From an uncultured Flavobacteriaceae bacterium (GTDB lineage Bacteria; Bacteroidota; Bacteroidia; Flavobacteriales; Flavobacteriaceae): a DNA stretch of 64,000 bases. Below the pieces are notes generated by a model that was not told the DNA's origin, made no database searches, and was given only the letters and a program-made list of their open reading frames with translations. The first letter of the stretch is position 1; the number at the start of each line of letters is the position of its first letter. A program made the position numbers and the translations under genes. Location: positions 682,001 to 746,000 of the forward strand of contig CAKUPQ010000001.1 in assembly GCA_934675205.1 (NCBI GenBank), in the 5' to 3' direction. This document shows positions 25,012 to 35,190 of the stretch, piece by piece.

Positions 25012-25731
25012 ATGAAAAAATCAGGATATTTATTTTTGTTTGTTTTGTTTGTGGTTACAGCCTGTACGGAAAAACCCGAACCCCCGAAAGTTACGTATCA
25101 GGAACCGACTTCGACTAAACCCGAAGTAAAAATTGATACTGCTCAAATCAAAGTAGCCGATTTGCCTGTGCTGATGGAGGGAACTAAATACCTGATTCAC
25201 GCAATCGGAGATGTTCGTTTGTATGATAACCGTTCTTCAAAATACGGTTCGAGCAAAACGAATTCCGTAAGTTACTCTATTTCAAACTACAACCGATTTG
25301 AATTGACAGGATATTTGAGCAATCTGAAATTTCAGCATTTAGATTCCACAATTACAAAAACCCTGACAGACAAGGTTGTCGAAATCCATACCGTTACTTA
25401 TCTTGACGAAATTTCCAAAAAGCTAAACAAAGGAATTTTGGTTTATACTTTGGTTGATGATGATACCAACCGAGATAGAAAGATTGATGCCAACGATATC
25501 AAAACACTTTATATAAGCCAAATAGACGGAGATAACTTTGTTAAACTTTCGGCTGATTTGGAAGAACTTATTGATTGGAATACGATTGAAATTCAGAATC
25601 GTTTGTATTTCCGAACGATTGAAGACATCAACAAAAACGGAAGTTTTGACAAAAATGATTTGATGCACTACTATTATGTGGACTTAAAAAATCCGACTTG
25701 GGAAGCGGTTAAATATAACCCGTTTGAGTAA
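25012..25731 (+). CDS. Predicted lipoprotein with EF-hand-like repeats
   Basis: A 239-residue protein with a lipoprotein signal peptide: MKKSGYLFLFVLFVVTACTEK, lipobox TAC with Cys at residue 18. A proline-rich linker follows. In the C-terminal half two calcium-loop-like segments appear: DDDTNRDRKIDANDI and DINKNGSFDKND, each with Asp/Asn at alternating positions as in dockerin/EF-hand loops. This suggests calcium binding, an inference. No further function is known. It probably carries the downstream small membrane gene. Confidence 0.7.
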   Translation: MKKSGYLFLFVLFVVTACTEKPEPPKVTYQEPTSTKPEVKIDTAQIKVADLPVLMEGTKYLIHAIGDVRLYDNRSSKYGSSKTNSVSYSISNYNRFELTGYLSNLKFQHLDSTITKTLTDKVVEIHTVTYLDEISKKLNKGILVYTLVDDDTNRDRKIDANDIKTLYISQIDGDNFVKLSADLEELIDWNTIEIQNRLYFRTIEDINKNGSFDKNDLMHYYYVDLKNPTWEAVKYNPFE

Positions 25732-25756
25732 AGCAATCCATAAAGAGAAAGTTAAA

Positions 25757-26050
25757 ATGAAAACAATCAACATGCCACAAAACAGAGTTGTCCCAAAAAT
25801 ACTTTTTAGCTTTAATCTGTTCTTTTTGGTTGTCTGGCTATCTGTAAAAATCATTGGTAATGTTTATAATTATGCTTTTGTAGGAGTTTTATATGAACTG
25901 CTTTGGTTTCCTGCTCTCGGGGCATTTTTTATTGCTGTTTTAGGGGCATTATTATTTTGGATAAATGATGCTTTTCGTTTAAATTCGATTTATTTCCGTT
26001 TACTCGGATTTTCCTTAATTTTATTGACACTTTTGTTTTGGTTGAACTAA
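25757..26050 (+). CDS. Small membrane protein, unknown function
   Basis: A 97-residue protein with three hydrophobic segments (about residues 13-32, 43-63, 76-95). I recognise no family. An in-frame TTG at 25724 overlaps the end of the lipoprotein gene; the ATG at 25757 (MKTINMPQ) is preferred, with another ATG at 25772 as the alternative. Follows the lipoprotein gene by 25 bases. Confidence 0.6.
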   Translation: MKTINMPQNRVVPKILFSFNLFFLVVWLSVKIIGNVYNYAFVGVLYELLWFPALGAFFIAVLGALLFWINDAFRLNSIYFRLLGFSLILLTLLFWLN

Positions 26051-26091
26051 ATATTTATACTTTCCTTATGAAGTTTAATATTTAAAAACTT

Positions 26092-26099
26092 TACTTTTG
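26092..26099 (+). promoter_or_regulatory. -7 promoter element of the glycosyltransferase gene
   Basis: Perfect TACTTTTG, about 19 bases before the ATG at 26118. Weak -33 (GTTTA near 26072). Confidence 0.4.
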
Positions 26100-26117
26100 C
26101 TTGTTTACTTTTAATGA

Positions 26118-26843
26118 ATGAACAAAAAAGTTGTCATAATTCCGACTTATAACGAAATCGAAAACATCGAAATCATCATTCGGGCTGTCTTTACTTTGGA
26201 TACGGATTTCGATGTTTTGATTGTTGATGATAATTCCCCTGACGGAACGTTTAAAAAAGTACAGGAACTTCAAAGCGAATTTTCCGAAAGACTTTTTTTG
26301 GAAATAAGACCAAAAAAATCAGGATTAGGCAGTGCTTACGTTCACGGATTTAAGTGGGCTTTAGCCCATAGCTACGATTATATTTTTGAAATGGATGCAG
26401 ATTTTTCGCACAATCCGAATGATTTGGAAAAATTATACTTGGCTTGTTCCGAAAAAAATGCAGATATGACAATTGGTTCGAGATATGTAACGGGAGTAAA
26501 TGTTGTGAATTGGCCACTGTCAAGAGTACTTTTGTCTTATTTTGCATCGGTTTATGTGCGAATTATTACGGGAATGAAAATCCACGATACAACTGCGGGT
26601 TTTGTCTGCTACAAACGAAAGGTTCTCGAAAGCATTAACCTCGACAAAATCAAATTCGTAGGATATGCGTTCCAAATCGAAATGAAATACAGGGCTTTTG
26701 CAAAAGGCTTTTCTCTTGTTGAAGTTCCGATAATCTTTACCGACCGAACCAAAGGAGAGTCCAAGATGAGTTCGGGAATTATCAAAGAAGCTGTTTTCGG
26801 AGTGATTTCACTACGGATAAAAAAGTTGTTCGGAAAACTCTAA
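26118..26843 (+). CDS. Polyprenol monophosphomannose synthase-like glycosyltransferase (GT2)
   Basis: A 241-residue GT-A glycosyltransferase of the Dpm1 type, predicted to transfer a sugar from a nucleotide donor to polyprenyl phosphate at the membrane. It shows IIPTYNEIENI, the nucleotide-binding DVLIVDDNSPDGT, the DADFSHNP motif with the metal Asp, and the late VPIIFTDRTKGESKM. It lacks the C-terminal membrane segments of longer members. The stop codon abuts the stop codon of the convergent TPR gene with no spacer (26843/26844). Confidence 0.9.
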   Translation: MNKKVVIIPTYNEIENIEIIIRAVFTLDTDFDVLIVDDNSPDGTFKKVQELQSEFSERLFLEIRPKKSGLGSAYVHGFKWALAHSYDYIFEMDADFSHNPNDLEKLYLACSEKNADMTIGSRYVTGVNVVNWPLSRVLLSYFASVYVRIITGMKIHDTTAGFVCYKRKVLESINLDKIKFVGYAFQIEMKYRAFAKGFSLVEVPIIFTDRTKGESKMSSGIIKEAVFGVISLRIKKLFGKL

Positions 26844-27359
26844 TCAGATTCTTTTCATTTGCTCTTTCATTTGAGCAATCTGTTCTTTAAGCATATTTTG
26901 CTTGTCTAACTTTTTGGCTTCGTTCAGAAGTAATGTTGCCTCTTGCTTACGTCTTTTGGTCATTGCGATTCCGGCTAAATTCAATTTTGCCAAAGCCAAA
27001 TCAGCATTCATATTAAGGCCTAATTCTACCGCTTTTCTGAAGTGTTTTTCAGCCTGATTCAAATTGGTCTGAACCACCATAAGTCCGTTCAGATAATAAT
27101 AATATCCTTGCTGTTTTTTGACCAAAGCCCCCTCGGGATTTTTGATTTTGTTCAGCCATTTTTGAGCTCCTGCAAAATCTTGTTTACGCAATTTTAGAAA
27201 TGCGAGTATGATGATTTCGTTTTTGAAATACAGCAAAATCACAATCAGAGCAATCAGAATTAAAAAGATTCCGTTTCCGATGTTGTTTTCGGTAAATTGC
27301 CAAATAGCAGTAGCAAACAGCAGAACAGCTAAAGCAAGTTTAATGTTTTTATGGAGCAT
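26844..27359 (-). CDS. TPR repeat membrane protein
   Basis: A 171-residue protein with two hydrophobic segments (about residues 7-22, 28-46) followed by tetratricopeptide-like helices: FAGAQKWLNKIKNP, YYYYLNGLMVVQTNLNQAEKHFRKAVELGL and ALAKLNLAGIAMTKRRKQEATLLLNEAKKL. It is predicted to be a membrane-anchored protein interaction module; no specific role is known. Its promoter (27386) is divergent from that of ricT. Confidence 0.7.
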   Translation of the reverse strand: MLHKNIKLALAVLLFATAIWQFTENNIGNGIFLILIALIVILLYFKNEIIILAFLKLRKQDFAGAQKWLNKIKNPEGALVKKQQGYYYYLNGLMVVQTNLNQAEKHFRKAVELGLNMNADLALAKLNLAGIAMTKRRKQEATLLLNEAKKLDKQNMLKEQIAQMKEQMKRI

Positions 27360-27385
27360 TTTTTCGGTTTTTAAACTTCAAGGTG

Positions 27386-27393
27386 CAAAGATA
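27386..27393 (-). promoter_or_regulatory. -7 promoter element of the TPR gene
   Basis: Perfect TATCTTTG on the minus strand, about 27 bases before the ATG at 27359. No good TTG upstream. Confidence 0.4.
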
Positions 27394-27462
27394 CTATATT
27401 ATTGTTGAATCTCCGAAAGGTAAATCTTTAAAAAAACATATCTATACTTTCTCAAAAATATT

Positions 27463-27470
27463 TATCTTTG
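27463..27470 (+). promoter_or_regulatory. -7 promoter element of ricT-gldH-mrcA
   Basis: Perfect TATCTTTG, giving a leader of about 57 bases. The leader holds a hairpin ATCCCA (27495-27500) / TGGGAT (27506-27511) with a T5 loop. -33 element weak. Confidence 0.4.
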
Positions 27471-27533
27471 CTTGTTATAAACAAATGAATTTCTATCCCA
27501 TTTTTTGGGATTCTATATAAAGAAAGGTAAGAT

Positions 27534-28694
27534 ATGGCTTGTGCAAGTTGCTCGACAAAAGACGGCTCTGCCCCGAAAGGTTGTAATAACCACGGAAGTT
27601 GCGGAACGGACTCTTGTAATAAATTATCGGTTTTTGATTGGTTATCCAATATGTCATCTTCGATTCAGTCGCAGTTTGACGGAGTTGAGATACGATTCAA
27701 AAACTCCCGAAAAGAATTTTTCAGAAATACCGAAAACCTCTCTTTGGCTATCGGAGACGTGGTAGCTACGGAGGCTTCTCCCGGACACGACATCGGAGTT
27801 GTTACACTCACAGGAGAACTAGTTAAGATTCAGATGAAGAAAAAGGGAATAAATCCTGATGATATACTCCCGAAAGTTTATCGTAAAGCAAATCAAAGAG
27901 ATATTGACGTTTGGAGCGAATTCCGAAAAAAAGAAGAAAAAGTACAGATTCGTGCTCGTGAAATTGCCATTGCATTGAAATTGGAAATGAAAATTTCGGA
28001 TATTGAATTTCAGGGAGATGGCTCGAAAGCTATTTTCTATTATACGGCAAACGAAAGAGTTGATTTTCGTCAGTTGATTAAGGAATTTGCAACGGAATTC
28101 AGAACCCGAATCGAGATGAAACAAATCGGTTTTCGTCAGGAAGCATCAAGGCTTGGAGGAATTGGGTCGTGTGGTCGGGAACTTTGTTGTTCGACTTGGC
28201 TTACGGATTTCAGAAGTGTAAATACTTCTGCCGCACGTTATCAGCAGTTGAGCCTGAATCCTCAAAAGCTGGCAGGACAATGCGGAAAACTCAAATGTTG
28301 TCTGAACTACGAATTAGACAGCTATATGGATGCTCTTAAAGATTTTCCGAGTGCCGATACGGTATTGAAAACCGAAAAAGGCGATGCGTATTGTCAGAAA
28401 ATAGATATTTTCAAGGAACTGATGTGGTTTGTATATAAAGAAAATTCGGCTAATTGGTATGTATTGCCGGTTTCAAAAGTCAAAGAAATTTTGGATTTGA
28501 ACAAACAAGGAAAAAAGATTGAAACTGTGGAAGATTACACAGTTGAAACACAATCTTCCGAAGAAGTTGATTTCAAAGATACCATAGGGCAAGAAAGTAT
28601 TACTCGTTTTGATACTCCGAAAAACAAGAATAAAAACCGAAATAAAAACAAAAACCGCAAACACAATCACAAGAAGAATGAGAAGAATACTTAA
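27534..28694 (+). CDS. ricT: PSP1 domain iron-sulfur-type protein RicT (YaaT)
   Basis: A 386-residue homologue of RicT, the PSP1-domain member of the Ric complex (RicA/F/T), which in Bacillus binds iron-sulfur clusters and affects RNA processing. N-terminus is Cys-rich (MACASCSTKDGSAPKGCNNH). The PSP1 domain spans residues ~110-240 with QEASRLGGIGSCGRELCC and, further on, QCGKLKCCLNYE, giving the family cysteine set. The tail is Lys/Asn-rich and low complexity. Partners RicA and RicF are not nearby. The order ricT-gldH-mrcA is typical of Flavobacteriia; it overlaps gldH by 17 bases. Confidence 0.9.
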   Translation: MACASCSTKDGSAPKGCNNHGSCGTDSCNKLSVFDWLSNMSSSIQSQFDGVEIRFKNSRKEFFRNTENLSLAIGDVVATEASPGHDIGVVTLTGELVKIQMKKKGINPDDILPKVYRKANQRDIDVWSEFRKKEEKVQIRAREIAIALKLEMKISDIEFQGDGSKAIFYYTANERVDFRQLIKEFATEFRTRIEMKQIGFRQEASRLGGIGSCGRELCCSTWLTDFRSVNTSAARYQQLSLNPQKLAGQCGKLKCCLNYELDSYMDALKDFPSADTVLKTEKGDAYCQKIDIFKELMWFVYKENSANWYVLPVSKVKEILDLNKQGKKIETVEDYTVETQSSEEVDFKDTIGQESITRFDTPKNKNKNRNKNKNRKHNHKKNEKNT

Positions 28695-29166
28695 AATTTC
28701 CGTTTTGTTTTCGTTTGTTTTTTTGCTTTTTTCGTGCGGAGAAAAACCTGTTTTTGATTCCTATCAATCGGTTGGAAAATCCTGGCACAGAGATAGCATT
28801 GTGAGTTTTGATTTTGAAATTCAGGATTCGGTTGTTCCGTACAATTTGTTTTTGAATATCAGAGCAAATAACAACTATCCGTTCAGCAATATTTTTCTGA
28901 TAGTTTCCCACGAAAGCCCGAGTGAACAGATCAAAGTCGATACGTTGGAATATATAATGGCTTCGCCTGACGGAAAAATGTTAGGCAACGGTTTTTCGGA
29001 TATTAAAGAAAGTAAATTGTGGTACAAAGAAAATTACCGTTTTTCCGAAACGGGAAAACATAGCATACGCATCGAACAGGCTTTGCGAAAACGCAACGAA
29101 GTCGAAGGTCTTGAAAGGTTAGACGGAGTTTTTGATGTCGGATTAAGTATAGAAAAACACAAGTAG
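28678..29166 (+). CDS. gldH: Gliding motility lipoprotein GldH
   Basis: A 162-residue outer-membrane lipoprotein required for gliding in Flavobacterium. Signal peptide MRRILKISVLFSFVFLLFSC with lipobox Cys at residue 20. Conserved features include FDSYQSVGKSWHRDSIVSFDF, NLFLNIRANNNYPFSNIFLIV and the RFSETGKHSIRIEQALR region. The start is set at 28678 by the lipoprotein signal; an earlier start at 28609 would read 23 basic residues from the ricT tail. It overlaps ricT by 17 bases and precedes mrcA by 3, so the three form one operon. Confidence 0.92.
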   Translation: MRRILKISVLFSFVFLLFSCGEKPVFDSYQSVGKSWHRDSIVSFDFEIQDSVVPYNLFLNIRANNNYPFSNIFLIVSHESPSEQIKVDTLEYIMASPDGKMLGNGFSDIKESKLWYKENYRFSETGKHSIRIEQALRKRNEVEGLERLDGVFDVGLSIEKHK

Positions 29167-29169
29167 ATT

Positions 29170-31464
29170 ATGGCTCAAAAACAAAAACAGTCCAATAATT
29201 TCTCAAAATACATCAAATGGTTTTGGGGACTTTTTGCAGGAGGAATTGCTTTTGTAGTTCTTCTTTTCTTGTTGGCTTCGGTAGGAGCTTTCGGAGAAAT
29301 GCCTACGTTTGAGGAGTTGGAAAATCCGTCTTCTAATTTAGCGTCTGAGATTATTTCGGCTGACGGAAAAACCATTGGGAAATTATATCTGAACGAAAAC
29401 CGAACTCCCATAAAATACGAAGATTTATCACAAGATTTGATTGATGCTTTGGTAGCTACCGAAGACGAACGTTTTTACAAACACTCGGGAATTGATGCCA
29501 GAGGAACACTTCGAGCTGCTGTTTTTATGGGAAGTCGAGGAGGAGCGAGTACCATTACGCAACAGTTGGCAAAATTGCTTTTTCACGAAGAAGGGTCAAA
29601 GAATATTGTAGAAAGGATGCTTCAAAAAATCAAAGAATGGATTATTGCCGTTCGTTTGGAAAGTCGATATACCAAACAGGAAATCCTCACAATGTATCTG
29701 AATCAGGTGGATTTTGTGAATAATGCAGTCGGAATCCGTTCGGCTTCGAGGATTTATTTTTCCAAAGAACCGATAAAATTGAACAAAGAAGAAGCAGCTG
29801 TTTTGGTCGGAATGTTAAAAAATCCGTCTTTGTTTAATCCAAGACGTAGGGTAGAATTGGTAACAGACAGACGAAATACGGTTTTAGGGCAAATGGCTAA
29901 AAATGATTTTATTTCCAAAGCAGAAAAAGATTCGTTACAACAATTACCTTTGGAACTAAAGTATTCTCCCGAATCGCATAATGAGGGAATTGCCACGTAT
30001 TTCAGAGAATATTTACGGGAATATATGCGAAATTGGGCAAAAGAAAACCCCAAAGCAGACGGAACAAATTATAACATTTACAGAGACGGACTTAAAATTT
30101 ATACCACAATAGATTCTCGTATGCAGGCCTATGCAGAGGAGGCTGTTTCGGCTCACTTATCGAATTTACAGGAAGAATTTTTCATTCAGTTTAAAGACAA
30201 AAAAAATGCCCCGTTTGTAAATTTAGATGACGAACAGACCGAACGTATTATGCTTCGTGCGATGAAGGATTCCGAGCGTTGGAGGTTGATGAAAGAGCAA
30301 GGAAAATCAGAAAGCGAAATCAAAAAATCGTTTGAAATTCCGACTGAAATGACCGTTTTTTCTTGGAAAGGAGGAGAAATAGATACGCTTATGACCCCAA
30401 TGGATTCTATCCGATATTACAAGCATTTTTTGCGGACAGGAATGATTTCCGTAGAACCTCAAACGGGTTATGTCAAGGCTTGGGTGGGTGGAATCAATCA
30501 CAAATATTTTAAATATGACCACGCAAAACAAGGGGCAAGACAAGTCGGTTCGACTTTCAAGCCGTTTGTGTATGTAACAGCAATGGAACAGTTGCACAAA
30601 TCGCCTTGTGATACGATTATAGACGCTTCATTTACTATCCCAAAAGGGAAATGGGGAGTTTCCCAAGATTGGACACCTAAAAACTCTTCAAATAATTTCG
30701 TGGGACAAACCACCTTAAACAAAGCTCTGGCAAGTTCAATCAATACGGTTTCTGCCAAACTGATGGATATGGTTGGTCCGAGAGCCGTAGTAGATATGAC
30801 CAAAAGATTAGGAGTAGATGCAGAAATTCCAGAGCAGGTTGCGATTTCGTTAGGTGCAGTTGATATTTCTGTTCACGATATGGTAGCCGCTTACAGTACG
30901 TTTGCCAATATGGGAGTGTATATTATGCCACAAACCGTTCTTCGCATTGAAGACAAAAACGGAAAAATACTGTACGAACATATTCCCGAACCGAAAGATG
31001 TGTTAAGCAAAGATGTTTCCTATGCTGCCATAAAGTTGTTGGAGGGAGTAACCCAATCAGGAAGTGGAGCAAGATTAAAGACAGGAAAATCTAATCGTGC
31101 AGATTATAAACGAGTAACAGGACATCCTTACGGATTTACCAATCCGATAGCAGGAAAAACAGGGACGACACAAAACCAGTCAGACGGTTGGTTTATGGGA
31201 ATGGTTCCGAATCTGGTAACGGGAGTTTGGGTCGGAAACGAAGACCGGGCAGCCCATTTCAGAACAATAACCTACGGACAGGGAGCAACTATGGCTCTCC
31301 CGATTTGGGGAATTTATATGAAGAAATGCTACGAAGACCAAACTCTTGATGTGTCTAAAGGAGAGTTTAAAAAACCCGAAAACCTTGCCCCTTGGGCTGA
31401 ATGTAAATCGGTTGTAAACGATTCTTTGATAGACGATTCCGATATTAACGAATTTGGATTTTAA
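29170..31464 (+). CDS. mrcA: Penicillin-binding protein 1A (bifunctional peptidoglycan synthase)
   Basis: A 764-residue class A PBP that polymerises and crosslinks peptidoglycan. N-terminal membrane anchor (about residues 15-38). GT51 domain: EDERFYKHSGID (catalytic Glu), GGASTITQQLAKLLF, and EILTMYLNQVDFVNNAVG. Transpeptidase domain: Ser-X-X-Lys as STFKP (near residue 460), SSINT, and the KTGTTQNQSDGWFMG motif (near 658). All catalytic residues are present. It follows gldH at 3 bases. After the stop comes a spacer with a CCTGTC palindrome and a trail of repeats before mutS. Confidence 0.95.
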   Translation: MAQKQKQSNNFSKYIKWFWGLFAGGIAFVVLLFLLASVGAFGEMPTFEELENPSSNLASEIISADGKTIGKLYLNENRTPIKYEDLSQDLIDALVATEDERFYKHSGIDARGTLRAAVFMGSRGGASTITQQLAKLLFHEEGSKNIVERMLQKIKEWIIAVRLESRYTKQEILTMYLNQVDFVNNAVGIRSASRIYFSKEPIKLNKEEAAVLVGMLKNPSLFNPRRRVELVTDRRNTVLGQMAKNDFISKAEKDSLQQLPLELKYSPESHNEGIATYFREYLREYMRNWAKENPKADGTNYNIYRDGLKIYTTIDSRMQAYAEEAVSAHLSNLQEEFFIQFKDKKNAPFVNLDDEQTERIMLRAMKDSERWRLMKEQGKSESEIKKSFEIPTEMTVFSWKGGEIDTLMTPMDSIRYYKHFLRTGMISVEPQTGYVKAWVGGINHKYFKYDHAKQGARQVGSTFKPFVYVTAMEQLHKSPCDTIIDASFTIPKGKWGVSQDWTPKNSSNNFVGQTTLNKALASSINTVSAKLMDMVGPRAVVDMTKRLGVDAEIPEQVAISLGAVDISVHDMVAAYSTFANMGVYIMPQTVLRIEDKNGKILYEHIPEPKDVLSKDVSYAAIKLLEGVTQSGSGARLKTGKSNRADYKRVTGHPYGFTNPIAGKTGTTQNQSDGWFMGMVPNLVTGVWVGNEDRAAHFRTITYGQGATMALPIWGIYMKKCYEDQTLDVSKGEFKKPENLAPWAECKSVVNDSLIDDSDINEFGF

Positions 31465-31478
31465 GATTTATAGAATGC

Positions 31479-31496
31479 ACCTGTCTGCCGACAGGT
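31479..31496. repeat. CCTGTC-GACAGG hairpin repeat after mrcA
   Basis: ACCTGTC (31479-31485), TGCC, GACAGGT (31490-31496). Same core as 9935-9967 and 46793-46808. The rest of the mrcA-mutS spacer (to 31575) is also repeat-like (AAAAATCTGTGTCATCTGCG resembles a repeat at 50981). Confidence 0.75.
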
Positions 31497-31584
31497 AGAG
31501 ATACATTGATTAAGCAGATTTTTACAGATAAATTATACTAATCATAAAAATCTGTGTCATCTGCGTTCCATTAAACAATAAAAT

Positions 31585-34164
31585 ATGAAAAAAGAAACTC
31601 CGTTAATGAAACAATATAACAGCATCAAGGCAAAGTACCCTGATGCTTGTTTGCTTTTCAGAGTAGGGGATTTCTACGAAACTTTCGGAGAAGATGCTGT
31701 TCGAGCGTCTAAAATTCTCGGAATAACCCTTACCAAAAGAGGAAATGGAAGTGAATCCGAAACGGCTTTAGCAGGATTTCCGCATCATTCTTTGAATACC
31801 TATTTGCCGAAATTGGTAAAAGCAGGACTTCGGGTTGCGATTTGCGACCAGCTCGAAGACCCGAAAATGACCAAAACCATCGTAAAACGTGGAGTTACCG
31901 AACTCGTTACTCCCGGAGTAGCAATGAATGACGAAGTGTTGAGTGCCAAAACAAATAACTTTTTGGCATCGGTTTATTTCGGAAAAATAAGCATTGGAAT
32001 TTCGTTTTTAGATGTTTCGACAGGAGAATTTCTGACTTCTGAAGGGAATCGGGATTATATTGATAAATTACTTCAGAACTTTAGTCCGAGTGAGGTTTTG
32101 GTTGCCAAACATTTTAAAAATCAGTTTAAAGAATCATTCGGAGAAAATTACAATACCTTTTATTTAGAAGATTGGATTTACAAATCCGATTACGCTTTTG
32201 AGAGTTTAACGAATCATTTTCAGACCAACTCCCTAAAAGGTTTTGGAGTAGAAGATTTGCAAAACGGAATTATCGCTTCGGGAGCGATTCTGTATTATTT
32301 GTCCGAAACACAACACAATAAAATTTCACATATAACCTCCATTGCAAGAATTGTCGAAGATGCGTATGTTTGGTTAGACCGATTTACGATTCGCAATTTA
32401 GAGTTGTATTCCAGTCCGAATCTGAATGCGGTTACGCTTTTGGACGTGATTGACAAAACGATTTCTCCAATGGGAGGACGACTTTTAAGACGTTGGTTGG
32501 CTTTTCCGCTAAAGGATAAAATAAAAATCGAAGAACGTCTTGATGTAGTGGATTACTTAAAATCAAATCAGGAAGTTCTGCAATCTATTCAATATCAGAT
32601 TAAACAAATTTCGGATTTGGAACGTTTGATTTCAAAAATCGCAACCGGAAAGGCTTCCCCGAAAGAAGTTGTAATTTTAAAAGATTCGCTTAAAGCAATT
32701 CAACCTATCAAAAAAACAGCTTCAGAAAGTTCGGATAAATCCTTACAAAAAATCGGAAAAAACCTTGATGATTGCCAGCTTGTTATCCAAAAAATTTCTG
32801 AAACCTTAAATGAAGAAGCTCCTGTTTCGATAAACAAAGGAAATGCCATTGCAAGTGGAGTGAACTCTCAACTGGACGAGCTTCGCAATATTTCCAATTC
32901 AGGAAAAGGATACCTCGAAAATTTAGAAAAAAGAGAGTCCGAAAATACGGGGATTCCGTCTTTGAAAGTGGCTTTTAACAATGTTTTCGGCTATTATATT
33001 GAAGTCAGAAATACGCATAAAGACAAAGTTCCGAGTGAGTGGATTCGTAAGCAAACTTTGGTTAATGCAGAACGCTATATTACGGAAGAACTCAAAGAAT
33101 ACGAAGCTAAAATTTTGGGTGCGGAAGAGAAAATTGCTCAACTTGAATCCGAGATTTTTGAAAAGCTGATTATGTGGCTTTCGGGCTATATCAAACCGAT
33201 TCAGACCAATGCAAATCTGATTGCACAACTCGATTGCTTGTCCGGATTTGCAACCTTGGCTATCGAAAATAAGTATTCAAAACCCGAAATTTCAGAAGAT
33301 TTTTCGTTGGAAATAAAAGGAGGAAGGCACCCTGTTATCGAAAAACGACTTCCAATCGGAACACCGTATATTGCTAATGATTTGTATTTGGACAGACATT
33401 CGCAACAAATCATTATGATTACAGGTCCGAATATGTCCGGAAAATCAGCTATTTTGAGGCAAACAGCACTGATTGTTTTGTTGGCTCAAATCGGGAGCTT
33501 TGTACCTGCAGATTCCCTGAAATCGGGAATTGTAGATAAGATTTTTACAAGGGTTGGAGCTTCGGATAACATCTCGATGGGAGAATCTACTTTTATGGTC
33601 GAAATGAACGAAACCGCTTCGATTCTGAACAATTTATCCGAAAGAAGTTTGATTTTGCTGGACGAAATCGGGAGAGGAACAAGTACGTATGACGGAGTTT
33701 CGATTGCGTGGGCTATTGCAGAATATTTACATCAACACCCGACTCAATCCAAAACGCTTTTTGCAACGCATTATCACGAGCTGAATCAGATGACCGAAAT
33801 TTGCGAACGTATCAAAAACTTCAATGTTTCGGTCAAAGAAACCAAAGATTCGGTTTTGTTTTTACGGAAATTACAAGAGGGAGGTTCGGCTCACAGCTTC
33901 GGAATTCACGTAGCCAAAATGGCGGGAATGCCTCAAACCGTAGTTCAGAAAGCACAGAAAATGCTCAAACAATTAGAAAAAGACCATTCATCCGAAAAGA
34001 TAAGTCCGACAAAAGATGATTTACAACTTTCGTTTTTTAACCTTGACGACCCAATTTTAGAAGATATAAAATCCGAAATCCTAAATTTGGATATCAATAC
34101 TTTAACTCCTGTTGAAGCTCTGATGAAACTCAACAATATTAAGGGAATGTTGGGGAAAAAGTAG
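31585..34164 (+). CDS. mutS: DNA mismatch repair protein MutS
   Basis: Recognises base mismatches and starts repair. The 859-residue protein has the N-terminal mismatch motif with Phe-X-Glu context ([13 protein letters not shown] near residue 24), the core, clamp (residues ~450-560) and ATPase with Walker [11 protein letters not shown], Walker [16 protein letters not shown] and ATHYHEL. Full length and intact, so the host is likely mismatch-repair proficient in this respect; mutL is not in the window. It converges with dgkA across a 21-base gap with no obvious terminator. Confidence 0.97.
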   Translation: MKKETPLMKQYNSIKAKYPDACLLFRVGDFYETFGEDAVRASKILGITLTKRGNGSESETALAGFPHHSLNTYLPKLVKAGLRVAICDQLEDPKMTKTIVKRGVTELVTPGVAMNDEVLSAKTNNFLASVYFGKISIGISFLDVSTGEFLTSEGNRDYIDKLLQNFSPSEVLVAKHFKNQFKESFGENYNTFYLEDWIYKSDYAFESLTNHFQTNSLKGFGVEDLQNGIIASGAILYYLSETQHNKISHITSIARIVEDAYVWLDRFTIRNLELYSSPNLNAVTLLDVIDKTISPMGGRLLRRWLAFPLKDKIKIEERLDVVDYLKSNQEVLQSIQYQIKQISDLERLISKIATGKASPKEVVILKDSLKAIQPIKKTASESSDKSLQKIGKNLDDCQLVIQKISETLNEEAPVSINKGNAIASGVNSQLDELRNISNSGKGYLENLEKRESENTGIPSLKVAFNNVFGYYIEVRNTHKDKVPSEWIRKQTLVNAERYITEELKEYEAKILGAEEKIAQLESEIFEKLIMWLSGYIKPIQTNANLIAQLDCLSGFATLAIENKYSKPEISEDFSLEIKGGRHPVIEKRLPIGTPYIANDLYLDRHSQQIIMITGPNMSGKSAILRQTALIVLLAQIGSFVPADSLKSGIVDKIFTRVGASDNISMGESTFMVEMNETASILNNLSERSLILLDEIGRGTSTYDGVSIAWAIAEYLHQHPTQSKTLFATHYHELNQMTEICERIKNFNVSVKETKDSVLFLRKLQEGGSAHSFGIHVAKMAGMPQTVVQKAQKMLKQLEKDHSSEKISPTKDDLQLSFFNLDDPILEDIKSEILNLDINTLTPVEALMKLNNIKGMLGKK

Positions 34165-34185
34165 AGTTTTTCGATTAAACAGTTT

Positions 34186-34560
34186 CTAAAGCAATTCCGT
34201 AAAATACGGAACATAAATTATCAGCCCTGTTACAAGAGCCGAAAGAACCACAAAAGTTACCGCTCCTGCAGAAATATCTTTGATAAAACCAATTTTTTCG
34301 TGGTAATCAGGATGTATAAAATCGGCTGTTTTTTCAACAGCTGTATTCAATCCTTCAACAGCCAAAACCATTCCGATAGCAAGGGTTTGCAGTATCCACT
34401 CCATTTTAGAAATATCAAAAACAAAGCCTAAAATAGTAACCAAAATCCCACAAAAAACCTGAACCATAATGCTGTGTTCGGTTGTGATGAGTTTGTAAGC
34501 TCCCAAAAGAGCATATTTAAAACTTTTGAGTCTTCCGATAAAAAATGAGTTGTGTTTCAT
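34186..34560 (-). CDS. dgkA: Diacylglycerol kinase family protein (DgkA type)
   Basis: A 124-residue small integral membrane kinase with three membrane segments. Motifs: RLKSFKYALLGAYKLITTEHSIMVQ, AVEGLNTAVEKTADFI and the conserved Lys-Asp-X-Ser-Ala-Gly segment (IKDISAGAVTFV). In Gram-positive relatives this family phosphorylates undecaprenol, in enterobacteria diacylglycerol; the substrate here is unknown, but undecaprenol would fit with uppP and uppS. The ATG overlaps the tpx stop by one base (TAATG), implying coupled translation. Confidence 0.92.
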   Translation of the reverse strand: MKHNSFFIGRLKSFKYALLGAYKLITTEHSIMVQVFCGILVTILGFVFDISKMEWILQTLAIGMVLAVEGLNTAVEKTADFIHPDYHEKIGFIKDISAGAVTFVVLSALVTGLIIYVPYFTELL

Positions 34561-35060
34561 TATTTAAGCACTTCCAAAACTTTTTGATAATTTGGTTCGT
34601 CTGCAATTTCGCTTATCTGTTCCGTGTAAATTACTTTTCCGTTTTCATCAACCACAACAATTGCTCTGGAATGTAATCCTTTTAAAGCTCCGTCTGTAAT
34701 GGTCAATCCGTAATCCTGTCCGAATTTTCCGTTTTCAAAATCAGAAAGTGAAATCACATTTTCGATTCCCTCTGCTCCGCAAAAACGAGCTTGTGCAAAA
34801 GGTAAATCTTTTGAAATACACAAAACTTTGGTGTTTTTTAAATCCGAAGCATTTTTATTGAATGTCCTTACAGATGTTGCACAAGTCGGAGTATCAATAC
34901 TTGGAAAAATATTTAAAACTAACCGACTTCCTTTAAAATCCCCTAAAGAAACTCTTGACAAATCTGTTTTTGCCAATTCAAAATCAAATGCTTGAGAACC
35001 TATTTCGGGTAAATTTCCTGTTGTATGAACAGGATTTCCTTTTAATGTTATTGTTGCCAT
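34560..35060 (-). CDS. tpx: Thiol peroxidase Tpx (atypical 2-Cys peroxiredoxin)
   Basis: Reduces hydrogen peroxide and organic peroxides with thioredoxin. The 166-residue protein has the peroxidatic Cys in FPSIDTPTCATSVRTFN (near residue 60) and the resolving Cys in QARFCGAEGIENV (near 94), the spacing of Tpx. The segment TLKGNPVHTTGNLPEIGSQA at the N-terminus is typical. It heads a two-gene unit with dgkA and is divergent from lgt. Confidence 0.96.
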   Translation of the reverse strand: MATITLKGNPVHTTGNLPEIGSQAFDFELAKTDLSRVSLGDFKGSRLVLNIFPSIDTPTCATSVRTFNKNASDLKNTKVLCISKDLPFAQARFCGAEGIENVISLSDFENGKFGQDYGLTITDGALKGLHSRAIVVVDENGKVIYTEQISEIADEPNYQKVLEVLK

Positions 35061-35190
35061 ATCTATTTTGTTTAAAGATTAAAAAATTCAAGGTTTAAAG
35101 TTACACCTTTTTTACGAAAGGGTAAAAATTTCCTCAAAAGATATTTAAAACCAAAGCAAATTTTTACCTTTACCTTTTTAAAACACAGTT